Notes: generated by a model from the sequence alone, not told the origin. Shown: positions 1-5,931, counted from the stretch's first letter. The stretch: 8,522 bases of DNA from an uncultured Asticcacaulis sp. (GCA_946480125.1 CAMLIY010000133.1:1-8522); one strand, 5' to 3'. Translations and numbers: made by a program.

Positions 1-464
1 AGGCGCCGCCCCCTCCCGTGGTTCAACCACGTGAAGCGCCGCCTCAGCCGAACATTACGCCGCCGCCACCTATTCCCGTGCCGCCTGTTCCCCAGGAAAA
101 GCGCGTAGAATACAAAGAGCCGCCAGCCGTGATGAATACCGGTACGCCGCCACCTGTGACTCCACCAGGACCTCACTATGTCGGCGGGGACTGGAAAGTT
201 CCGGGTTCGAGCGAAATGTCGGACTCCTATCCGGATCGTGCGGCGAATGATGAAGTTGAAGGTACGGTCACGATCGACTGCGCCGTTAATTCTTCGGGCA
301 AGGTCACGTCTTGCAACATCCTGAACGAAAGCCCAAAAGGCTATGGGTTTGGGGTTGCAACGGTGAAATTGTTTATTCGTTATGCCAAGGTCACTCCCAG
401 CTCAGTGGGTGAACTGCGTGACGGAGACCGCAAGAAATTTACTTACAAGTGGCAACTCGGCTAA
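1..464 (+). CDS. TonB-like energy transducer, C-terminal part (5' end outside window)
   Basis: The reading frame is open from the first full codon (base 3), reads Ala and several Pro before the GTG at 18, and stops with TAA at 462-464. The true start is therefore upstream, and the GTG at 18 is only a Val inside the proline-rich linker. The visible protein is a Pro-rich, periplasm-spanning linker (about residues 1-55 counted from base 18) followed by a TonB-type C-terminal domain. That domain contains YPDRAANDEVEGTVTIDC, a second Cys 11 residues later, NESPKGYGFGVATV, and a final YKWQLG. TonB proteins couple inner-membrane ExbB/ExbD proton flow to outer-membrane receptors. The membrane anchor is not visible here, and neither are exbB/exbD. 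The protein is clearly paralogous to the next gene: EVEGT, the Cys pair, ESP, YGFG.ATV and KWQLG are all shared. The family call is good, but the substrate or receptor cannot be told. Confidence 0.82.
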   Translation, partial: APPPPVVQPREAPPQPNITPPPPIPVPPVPQEKRVEYKEPPAVMNTGTPPPVTPPGPHYVGGDWKVPGSSEMSDSYPDRAANDEVEGTVTIDCAVNSSGKVTSCNILNESPKGYGFGVATVKLFIRYAKVTPSSVGELRDGDRKKFTYKWQLG

Positions 465-486
465 GGCCGGGTTACCCACGACAATC

Positions 487-522
487 AAACGCCCTGGGTG
501 AAAATCCAGGGCGTTTTTTTTT
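487..522 (+). terminator. Intrinsic terminator after first TonB-like gene
   Basis: There is a perfect 11-bp GC-rich stem (487-497 with 506-516, core ACGCCCTGG/CCAGGGCGT) with an 8-base loop. A run of nine T follows (514-522), partly overlapping the right arm. It lies 23 bases after the stop codon, which is the classic position for a Rho-independent terminator. Confidence 0.93.
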
Positions 523-562
523 CGCTTGACGTTAAGGGAAATGATTTTGCGAATGGCTATCA

Positions 563-582
563 ATTTGACGATTGCGTCAAAT
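563..582. repeat. Perfect 8-bp inverted repeat, possible operator
   Basis: ATTTGACG (563-570) and CGTCAAAT (575-582) are exact reverse complements separated by ATTG. There is no T tract, so it is not a terminator. It lies in the spacer between the two TonB-like genes, about 150 bases before the second start. A regulator-binding site is an inference from the symmetry. The left arm also contains TTGACG, which could serve as a -35 element, but no convincing -10 is seen at 16-18 bases. Confidence 0.45.
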
Positions 583-597
583 CCAAAACGGTAGTAT

Positions 598-615
598 CTT
601 GATATCAATATCAAG
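598..615. repeat. Perfect 8-bp inverted repeat, second dyad upstream of TonB-like gene
   Basis: CTTGATAT (598-605) and ATATCAAG (608-615) are exact reverse complements with a 2-base spacer CA. It is AT-rich and compact, which fits a dimeric regulator site better than an RNA hairpin. A TATACT hexamer at 630-635, resembling a -10 box, lies just downstream. No good -35 is at the right distance from it. Confidence 0.4.
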
Positions 616-733
616 AAAAGCAACTAAGCTATACTCGTTGATGCAGGTGCGTACAGCATTGTATCGGTGACGATTTGCCGGGGCGGGCTGTTATCCCTTC
701 TGCGTGGTTTAATAATCATGGAGGAGATTTATT

Positions 734-1432
734 ATGACAGAAGCTGTTCACAGCTTTCACTCGCCTATATTTGATACGCCGAAATCAAAGAAGCTGCCTG
801 CTTCATTCTATTGGGGCATATTGTTTGCTGTTCTTTTGCATCTGGCGCTACTCTACTATTTTTTCAATCAAACTTTCACGGCGGCCCTGGTTGAAAACAC
901 ACCTGAGCCGCCGGCAACCATTGTGGAATTCTACAAACAACCGGTGCCGCCACCACCAGCCAATCCTGCTCCGGCACCAAAAAATGTGATTGTGGCGCAT
1001 ACGCCTGTCGCGGCGGCTCCGGCCAATATACCGACTGTTCCCCTTGATCCGAAGGTAAATGCAAAGCCGGATGACGGAGTGAAAGCCCCCCCGGTTATCA
1101 GCGAGGGCGTCGGCAACTCGTCTTCTGCGGCGCCTGCGGATCCCTACGTCAAAGCCCGATGGGCGCGTTTCCCTGATGCGAACGCATTGGGTCAATATTA
1201 TCCGGCGCGCGCAGCGGACAATGAAGTTGAAGGTACAGCGACCGTGGAATGTACCGTACTGGACAAGTCAGGACACGTTCACTGCACGGCTCTGTCTGAA
1301 AGTCCCGGCAATTATGGCTTCGGTCCGGCGACTGTACGCATGGTGCAGGACAAGGGGCGGGTCGATACATCCCAGGGTGACGTGAAAACAGGTTCCATTC
1401 TTCGAACCACGGTAAAATGGCAACTGGGTTAA
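734..1432 (+). CDS. TonB-like energy transducer protein (full length, 232 aa)
   Basis: The start ATG is set by a strong Shine-Dalgarno GGAGGAG at 720-726, 7 bases upstream. A short cytoplasmic N-terminus is followed by one membrane segment at about residues 26-45 (WGILFAVLLHLALLYYFF). A His lies inside the membrane at residue 36. In classical TonB a membrane His is needed for coupling to ExbB/ExbD, so this one may be its counterpart. Residues about 56-125 are Pro/Ala-rich, as expected of a periplasm-spanning linker. The C-terminal domain (about 150-232) has YYPARAADNEVEGTATVEC, a second Cys 11 residues on (C173, C184), ESPGNYGFGPATV and KWQLG, matching the preceding paralog. The role would be transfer of proton-motive energy to outer-membrane transporters. 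It has its own terminator, and terminator-plus-spacer upstream suggests its own promoter. No exbB/exbD is in view, so the partner complex is unknown. Confidence 0.85.
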   Translation: MTEAVHSFHSPIFDTPKSKKLPASFYWGILFAVLLHLALLYYFFNQTFTAALVENTPEPPATIVEFYKQPVPPPPANPAPAPKNVIVAHTPVAAAPANIPTVPLDPKVNAKPDDGVKAPPVISEGVGNSSSAAPADPYVKARWARFPDANALGQYYPARAADNEVEGTATVECTVLDKSGHVHCTALSESPGNYGFGPATVRMVQDKGRVDTSQGDVKTGSILRTTVKWQLG

Positions 1433-1447
1433 AACTCCAGTTCGGTC

Positions 1448-1479
1448 AAAGCGCTCCGATAATATCGGGGCGCTTTTTT
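1448..1479 (+). terminator. Intrinsic terminator after second TonB-like gene
   Basis: The stem is 1448-1460 (AAAGCGCTCCGAT) with 1464-1476, all paired with one T-G wobble, and a 3-base loop AAT. The T run is 1474-1479. It begins 16 bases after the stop codon at 1432. Confidence 0.92.
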
Positions 1480-1602
1480 GTATGAAACCATGTGTGTTGT
1501 GAAAAGGATAGCCACTACTGGCTTGGCTTTACGGAGAGATTAAAGCCTGGCGGTCTATGATTTTCACACAAATCTGGCAGTTTGCTGCTTTAGGGGCTTG
1601 AT

Positions 1603-1629
1603 CATCCTCTTGCACCATATTAGAGGATG
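1603..1629. repeat. Inverted repeat immediately upstream of tRNA-His
   Basis: CATCCTCT (1603-1610) and AGAGGATG (1622-1629) are perfect reverse complements separated by 11 bases. GGGG (1593-1596) and CCCC (1630-1633) flank them and could extend the pairing across a bulge. No T tract follows. The element sits where the tRNA promoter should be, about 17-43 bases before the mature 5' end. TTGATC (1598-1603) could be a poor -35, but no good -10 is evident. A smaller stem, GGCTTTA/TAAAGCC (1525-1531 with 1541-1547), lies further upstream. The rest of 1480-1645 shows nothing recognisable. Confidence 0.35.
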
Positions 1630-1645
1630 CCCCTCGCGATGATGT

Positions 1646-1722
1646 GCCGCCTTAGCTCAGTTGGTTAGAGCGCCGGTTTGTGGAACCGGAGGTCCTCAGT
1701 TCAAGCCTGAGAGGCGGTACCA
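1646..1722 (+). tRNA. tRNA-His (anticodon GTG), CCA encoded
   Basis: The full cloverleaf can be folded by eye. The acceptor is GCCGCCT (1646-1652) with AGGCGGT (1712-1718). The D stem is GCTC/GAGC (1655-1658, 1668-1671). The anticodon stem is CCGGT/ACCGG (1673-1677, 1685-1689) around loop TTGTGGA, placing anticodon GTG at 1680-1682. The T stem is CTCAG/CTGAG (1695-1699, 1707-1711) with loop TTCAAGC. The discriminator is A1719, followed by CCA at 1720-1722. The base before position 1 is T, not G, so the usual encoded G-1 of tRNA-His is absent. The first pair is G1-U72 and the discriminator is A rather than C. This is the known alphaproteobacterial variant, read by a correspondingly altered HisRS. 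Confidence 0.97.
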
Positions 1723-1794
1723 TTCCTCCCACGCCTTCATAAAAAGCCTACGTGTCGCATGGCGCCTCAGCCTGGAATCGCGTAGGTCGAAAAC

Positions 1795-2865
1795 ATGGCC
1801 AAGTCTTCTTCTCAATCAGTCCTCATCGTCGGCGGTGGTATTACCGGCCTGACCATTGCGGTTGCGCTTCAGGCCAGTGGCCATCAGGTAACACTGATCG
1901 CAAAGGATGCGCCGGGCAATACGGCCTCGGGTATTGCGGCCGGCATGATTGCTCCGGCCATGGAAGCGATGAGTGATCCTGATCCCGCTTTTAGTTTTCG
2001 CCGGCTCAAGGCCGCGCAAATCGCCTGGCATGACCTGATGCCGTTTTGGCCGCAAAGCCTGCGCTTTTTGTGGCAGGAAGTCCTTGAGGGCCACAGCTAT
2101 TACGTTTGCCCATCTGGAGACGGGGAGGCGCCTGAAGGTCTAAGGTCCACGGGCGCCGTACTGACATCTATTTCCGATAATTTCCATCAGGACCTCGGTA
2201 TAAGGGAAGGCCTGACTGCCGTGCGGGTAGCTGGCGATGGTAATGTATCGGCCATGACGCTGCTTCAGGCGTTCGAGGATCATTTCCGCACACTGGACGG
2301 CATCAGGGTGCGCGGAACTGTGGATGCTGTGGAAGCCGGCCGGGTTCATGTCGATCACATGGGCTGGGTGACAGCGGACGAGGTCGTCATCGCTGCCGGC
2401 TATGACAGCCGCTCTTTGGGCGTATCCGGTCTGTCTCCGATCAAGGGACACTTACTCGATCTGCCGGCGGGGCGTTCTCCTGTCGTCTTGCGCGGCGCAT
2501 CGGCTTATCTGGCGACACGAACAGATGGCGCCCGGCTTGGCGCTACCATGCAGGCAGGGCAGGCGGATCTCAATATCGAACCCAACGTGGTTGCCGATCT
2601 GAAAAGCCGGGCGAGGACCTTCTTTCCCGATCTTGAACTGGATAATGTCATTCCGCGCACCGGTATCCGTGCCTCTACACCTGACGGCTGGCCGCTTATT
2701 GGTCGTGATCCGGCATCGGGTTTACTGGTCGCCACCGGAATGAGACGCAATGGTTATGTCTTTGCCCCGCTGGCGGCGCAAATCATTCTAGCCCTTATAG
2801 AGGGCAAGGAAAGCCCGGATGGCGGTATTTACCGGCCTGATCGTTTCATGAATTCCGAAAGTTAA
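1795..2865 (+). CDS. FAD-dependent amine/amino-acid oxidase, ThiO (glycine oxidase)-like
   Basis: This 356-aa protein is the usual size for the D-amino-acid oxidase/glycine oxidase family. An N-terminal Rossmann FAD-binding motif VLIVGGGITGLTIA (residues 9-22) is followed by TASGIAAGMIAP (43-54), which matches the ASxAAAGMLAP signature of ThiO/DAO proteins. Later come VIAAGYDSRSL (198-208), PIKGHLLDL (215-223), RTGIRASTPDGWPLIGRD (288-305) and GMRRNGYVFAPLAA (315-328), the C-terminal flavin and substrate region. Family members oxidise an amino acid to an imine with H2O2 release; ThiO does this with glycine to feed thiazole synthesis. No thiS, thiG or thiE lies next to it, so the substrate is open and a DadA-like role is possible. 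The ATG at 1795 has only a weak AGG at 1784-1786. The protein is probably cytoplasmic, as no signal peptide is seen. Its TAA stop overlaps the first of three TTAA motifs downstream. Confidence 0.75.
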   Translation: MAKSSSQSVLIVGGGITGLTIAVALQASGHQVTLIAKDAPGNTASGIAAGMIAPAMEAMSDPDPAFSFRRLKAAQIAWHDLMPFWPQSLRFLWQEVLEGHSYYVCPSGDGEAPEGLRSTGAVLTSISDNFHQDLGIREGLTAVRVAGDGNVSAMTLLQAFEDHFRTLDGIRVRGTVDAVEAGRVHVDHMGWVTADEVVIAAGYDSRSLGVSGLSPIKGHLLDLPAGRSPVVLRGASAYLATRTDGARLGATMQAGQADLNIEPNVVADLKSRARTFFPDLELDNVIPRTGIRASTPDGWPLIGRDPASGLLVATGMRRNGYVFAPLAAQIILALIEGKESPDGGIYRPDRFMNSES

Positions 2866-2871
2866 CACACG

Positions 2872-2888
2872 TTAAGCGCATATTAACC
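2872..2888 (+). promoter_or_regulatory. Candidate CtrA-binding site (TTAA-N7-TTAACC)
   Basis: TTAAGCGCATATTAACC matches the CtrA consensus TTAA-N7-TTAA(C) exactly in both half sites and in the 7-base spacing. A third TTAA (2862-2865) is 6 bases further upstream. The box ends 40 bases before the ATG at 2929, in the only spacer between the oxidase and lytic transglycosylase genes. CtrA is the response regulator controlling cell-cycle, flagellar and pilus genes in Caulobacter relatives. Binding is inferred from sequence only. A 5-bp hairpin, CGGCA/TGCCG (2896-2900 with 2906-2910), lies between box and ribosome site; no clear -10 is visible. Confidence 0.65.
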
Positions 2889-2916
2889 ACGTGAGCGGCA
2901 AAATCTGCCGATCTGT

Positions 2917-2921
2917 AAGGG
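2917..2921 (+). promoter_or_regulatory. Ribosome binding site deciding the transglycosylase start
   Basis: AAGGG lies 7 bases before ATG 2929. Three possible start codons follow in a row in the same frame: GTG 2923, TTG 2926 and ATG 2929. The spacing favours the ATG, because the first two would lie only 1 and 4 bases from the site. Confidence 0.6.
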
Positions 2922-2928
2922 TGTGTTG

Positions 2929-3858
2929 ATGCGTAGCTATATTCCTCAAGCCATTGATCCGAATATACTGAACCAGATGACGGATCAGGTCAGCCGCGGC
3001 GTCAGCACCAGTACGCGCCAGATCGGCACGGGTGTCATGGGGGCCCTGCAACGCGCGGCTGATGCCACAGGGGTAGATTTCAATTATCTCGTCAAGACGG
3101 CGACACGCGAAAGCGCGCTTAACCCCAATGCCAAGGCGCCGACCTCTTCTGCCGCCGGCTTGTTCCAGTTCATCGAGCAAACCTGGCTGGGCGTGCTCAA
3201 GACGCATGGCGCCAAACATGGGTATGGCGCCTATGCCGCCCAGATCAGCAAAGGCCGGGACGGACTTTATCATGTCAGTAACGCTGCGGCGCGCAAAGAG
3301 GTGCTGGGGCTGCGTTACGATGCCAATGCCAGCGCCGTCATGGGGGCAGAACTGACCGCCGGCCACGCGGCCTATCTCAAGGGCCGCATTGGACGTGACC
3401 CGACCCAGGGCGAGCTTTACGCGGCGCACTTTTTGGGGCCTGACGGTGCCGCCAGCCTGATCAGCGCCAGCCAGAGCCGGCCGGGCGCCATCGCCGCCAA
3501 CCTGTTTCCCTCGGCGGCCCGTGCCAATCACAGCATCTTTTACAAGAATGGTCATGCCTTGAATGTAACGGATGTGGTTGCCAACCTGACGCGTACCGGC
3601 GGATCGGGAACCGTAACCGTGCGGCCGCTCGATCCGATCGAGGATGGCAGAGCCAATACCCTGCTGGCATCACGCTGGGACAAGGTTAAGTCTGATCAGG
3701 CGATCATGAATATGGTTTTGGGCGGCAATGATGGCCAGCAAAATTTGCTGTTCGCCACGCAGTTGATGTCCGCCTTCGGGCCGGGTGAGGAAGGTGATGG
3801 CGATAGCAAGCCCGGCGGAAATGCCAGTGGTTTCGGTGACGCCTTCGGCATGGGCTAG
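2929..3858 (+). CDS. Lytic transglycosylase, SLT-domain (309 aa)
   Basis: The protein would cleave the MurNAc-GlcNAc bond of peptidoglycan with formation of 1,6-anhydroMurNAc. The SLT fold begins near residue 40. Motif ATRESALNPNA carries the expected catalytic Glu at residue 61, followed by SAAGLFQFIEQTWL (75-88, the GLFQF substrate-cleft motif) and GELYAAHFLGPDGAASLI (161-178), which corresponds to the C-terminal active-site segment. No Sec signal peptide or lipobox is seen at the N-terminus; the first 45 residues are polar and amphipathic. Export by another route, such as a flagellar or other secretion channel, is therefore possible. The tail from about residue 285 is Gly/Asp/Ser-rich and low in complexity. 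The upstream CtrA-like box suggests cell-cycle timing, as for wall-opening enzymes of flagella and pili. It ends 7 bases from the convergent kinase-like gene. The family call is firm; the biological role is inferred. Confidence 0.85.
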   Translation: MRSYIPQAIDPNILNQMTDQVSRGVSTSTRQIGTGVMGALQRAADATGVDFNYLVKTATRESALNPNAKAPTSSAAGLFQFIEQTWLGVLKTHGAKHGYGAYAAQISKGRDGLYHVSNAAARKEVLGLRYDANASAVMGAELTAGHAAYLKGRIGRDPTQGELYAAHFLGPDGAASLISASQSRPGAIAANLFPSAARANHSIFYKNGHALNVTDVVANLTRTGGSGTVTVRPLDPIEDGRANTLLASRWDKVKSDQAIMNMVLGGNDGQQNLLFATQLMSAFGPGEEGDGDSKPGGNASGFGDAFGMG

Positions 3859-3865
3859 CCAGGCG

Positions 3866-5734
3866 CTAAGATTGAACCGGCTGGGCCAGGGCACGCACCA
3901 AGGCCTCGCGGTTCAGCGGCATTAGCAATACGCGCACGCCTAGTTCATTCAGGGCTTCGGCCTGAAGGCCATCGGGCAAAAGCGCCATTATATTCAAGCG
4001 GCCGTCAGTCTGTGTGTCGCGCAGGTTTTCAAGCCAGGCTGATAGCTTGGCGCGGTGGGTGTCATTCTCAAGCGCTTCAAAAGATCCCGTGCTGATCAGG
4101 CAGGCATCTATCGGCGCTTTTTTAGCGAGAGTCAGCGCCCGTTCGCGTGATGTCGAGGTCAGGCATTTATGGCCCTGGCGTTCCAGCGCATCGCGCAATT
4201 GCGCCGCCCTGAGGCTGTCATTGGCAATTAATAGAATGCGGAGGGAGTGACTGGTAATGATATCGGCGTTTTCGGATACGACCGGTCGTGCGGGTGGTTT
4301 GGCGTGCGTGTCAAAAGGGAGGTCCAGCCAGAATTTCGAACCGACATCCAGAGTGCTTTCCCCGCCAACGCGACCATTCATGAGTTTACCGAGCGACCGT
4401 GACAGACTGAGGCCCAGCCCGGCGCCGGAATGACCGGATGAGGTGCGCAAAATGCGGCTGTGTGGCGTAAAGGCCTGACTTAATTCTGCATCACTCAGGC
4501 CGGGTCCGGAATCAACCACCTCAATGCGCAGGAAGCCTTCGGGAAGATACACGAGCTTTAATTCGACGCGGCCCTGCGGTGTGTACAGCAGCGCATTGCT
4601 CAACAGATGGGCTAAAATCTGCTCGACACGGTGAGCATCACCTCGAACGGCGCCGGTTTGTGGCAGGCCGTGATTATTGTAGGTAAAGGCGATGTCTTTA
4701 CTGCGGGCGAGGTCGACAAACTGCATCATCAGGCGCTGTGCCAGCAGGTCAATATCCAGCGGTTGCAGGTCGATCTCAATCTGGCCGGCGGCGGCCGTGT
4801 CGTTATCCAGTGTGGTGATCAGGATGGTTTGAAGATGGTTGATCTCAACAAGTGCCGCATCGACATACTGGCGCGGCGCGGGGGCGCGTGTCAGATGCGT
4901 CAGGCCCTGAAGCAGGTTTTGCTCAACCCCTTTCAGGCCCGTCTGTACCTCGCGTGACAATGTTTCCATCAGCGCCACTTTCGCCTCGTTAAGCGCTTCG
5001 GTATCAGCTCTGGCGGCTTCGCGTTCGAGGGCGGCGTCAAGCTGGGCGTTTTCCAGCAGGTAATGTTCCTGCATGTGGCGATTGAGTATGAAGGCCATGG
5101 CAAGCGCCAGCGCCATGCCGCCGATCATTGGCTGAGCCAGTTCACCGCTGGAATCGAGATGATACAGCGCGAATATGGGGCCGGCGGCGGCCAGTGGGCC
5201 CAGGGTGAGCAGGAAGATCAATACCGGCGCACTGAAAAAAATTATGCCTACTGCCGCACCGGCACAAAGCAGGAGCAAGGTGGCCGTATAGGGACCGGTG
5301 CCGATGCTGAAGGATATGGCCAGCAGGGTCAGCGTCCAAAGACCGCCCGCCAGCCACTGACGCCACTGCCGCTCGCGAATAAGGTTTTGGCGGATGTCCG
5401 CATCTGGCACCGGCTGCCGCGTCATGCGGCGGGCCACCTGCGCCTTCATCACCATGAAAACTGTCCAGTTGATGATGAACAGTAACATGAAAAGTCCCAT
5501 CAGCCAGATTGGCAGTGAAATGCGTGCGGCCCACAGGAACAGGGGCAGCCCGATGCCGAAAAAGCCCAGCGCGTAGGGCGCAAGGCGCCATTGCGCAATC
5601 AGTCCGTAATCCAGCACTATAGAATCACGGGAAGCGCTGTAATGGGGCGACGTCGGCTGACGGGAAAAATTCGGGGTGAAACTGTTCATATCCGGCTTTG
5701 TACCAGAGGTTTCTTGCTGTCCGGTTACCACCAT
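3866..5734 (-). CDS. Degenerate hybrid histidine kinase-like membrane protein (pseudokinase)
   Basis: This 622-aa protein has a short soluble N-terminus and about six membrane helices (near 53-70, 75-97, 128-146, 149-167, 169-191 and 203-218). A coiled-coil linker (220-257) and a DHp/HATPase_c region follow, then a C-terminal receiver-like domain (498-620). The ATP-binding motifs are kept: N-box ...HLLSNALLYTP (Asn380), G1 DSGPG (408-412) and G2 GAGLGL (437-442). At the H-box, where SHExRTPL is expected, it reads SREVQTGL, so the phospho-accepting His is Arg261. In the receiver, the Asp is replaced by Ser548 (DACLIST), the acidic pair is AND (504-506), and the conserved Lys is Met605. It therefore probably binds ATP but cannot run a normal phosphorelay; allosteric, scaffold or phosphatase-like roles are possible. 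The start is uncertain: ATG 5734 has no clear ribosome site, and ATG 5689 (residue 16) is an alternative. It is divergent from the DUF2336 gene. Confidence 0.8.
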   Translation of the reverse strand: MVVTGQQETSGTKPDMNSFTPNFSRQPTSPHYSASRDSIVLDYGLIAQWRLAPYALGFFGIGLPLFLWAARISLPIWLMGLFMLLFIINWTVFMVMKAQVARRMTRQPVPDADIRQNLIRERQWRQWLAGGLWTLTLLAISFSIGTGPYTATLLLLCAGAAVGIIFFSAPVLIFLLTLGPLAAAGPIFALYHLDSSGELAQPMIGGMALALAMAFILNRHMQEHYLLENAQLDAALEREAARADTEALNEAKVALMETLSREVQTGLKGVEQNLLQGLTHLTRAPAPRQYVDAALVEINHLQTILITTLDNDTAAAGQIEIDLQPLDIDLLAQRLMMQFVDLARSKDIAFTYNNHGLPQTGAVRGDAHRVEQILAHLLSNALLYTPQGRVELKLVYLPEGFLRIEVVDSGPGLSDAELSQAFTPHSRILRTSSGHSGAGLGLSLSRSLGKLMNGRVGGESTLDVGSKFWLDLPFDTHAKPPARPVVSENADIITSHSLRILLIANDSLRAAQLRDALERQGHKCLTSTSRERALTLAKKAPIDACLISTGSFEALENDTHRAKLSAWLENLRDTQTDGRLNIMALLPDGLQAEALNELGVRVLLMPLNREALVRALAQPVQS

Positions 5735-5855
5735 AAAATGCGGAAAATTTTAATTGTGATTTTGTCAGGCGCAGAGATAGCCATGGCGTGCGATATCAGG
5801 CTGCAAAGCGGGGATATGCAACTTTTTGTCTTATTTTCAGGGTAAACGCCGCGGC

Positions 5856-5874
5856 AACCTTTAAGATAAAGGTT
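5856..5874. repeat. Perfect 8-bp inverted repeat in divergent spacer, possible operator
   Basis: AACCTTTA (5856-5863) and TAAAGGTT (5867-5874) are exact reverse complements around AGA. The element sits in the 197-base spacer between the divergent kinase-like and DUF2336 genes, 58 bases before the DUF2336 start. There is no T tract beyond the arm. A shared regulator site is an inference. Two GATTC (GANTC, the CcrM methylation target) copies at 5882-5886 and 5922-5926 lie just downstream. I could not pick out a convincing -35/-10 pair on either strand. Confidence 0.4.
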
Positions 5875-5918
5875 TCATTAGGATTCCGGGACGACACTGT
5901 ATTTTACCAAGCCTTTTC

Positions 5919-5923
5919 AAGGA
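5919..5923 (+). promoter_or_regulatory. Ribosome binding site deciding the DUF2336 gene start
   Basis: AAGGA lies 8 bases before ATG 5932. The frame stays open up to a GTG at 5788, but that stretch lacks a comparable site and contains the dyad. The start at 5932 is therefore preferred. Confidence 0.65.
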
Positions 5924-5931
5924 TTCGATCA

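Noticed and set aside
18..20. GTG at 18 as the start of the first TonB-like gene
   Set aside because: The frame is open to the left edge and already reads as a Pro-rich linker, and no ribosome site or membrane anchor is present.
2872..3555. Long open frame (227 codons) on the minus strand opposite the lytic transglycosylase
   Set aside because: Its product is compositionally odd with no recognisable domain, while the plus strand encodes a clear SLT domain with catalytic motifs. It is an antisense shadow of GC-rich coding DNA.
3855..3870. Terminator between the convergent transglycosylase and pseudokinase genes
   Set aside because: Only a short CTAG-centred palindrome is present with no T tract on either strand.
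5142..5591. Second minus-strand frame inside the pseudokinase gene
   Set aside because: It overlaps the membrane-helix region in another frame and its translation is rich in Arg/His/Pro/Gly, typical of an out-of-frame reading.
5735..5790. Sigma-70 promoter for the pseudokinase in the AT-rich segment
   Set aside because: A CTGACA on the minus strand resembles a -35, but no hexamer resembling TATAAT lies 16-18 bases away.
5788..5931. N-terminal extension of the DUF2336 protein from GTG 5788
   Set aside because: The extension lacks a clear ribosome site, spans the inverted repeat, and has no relation to the family, whereas ATG 5932 has AAGGA at proper spacing.
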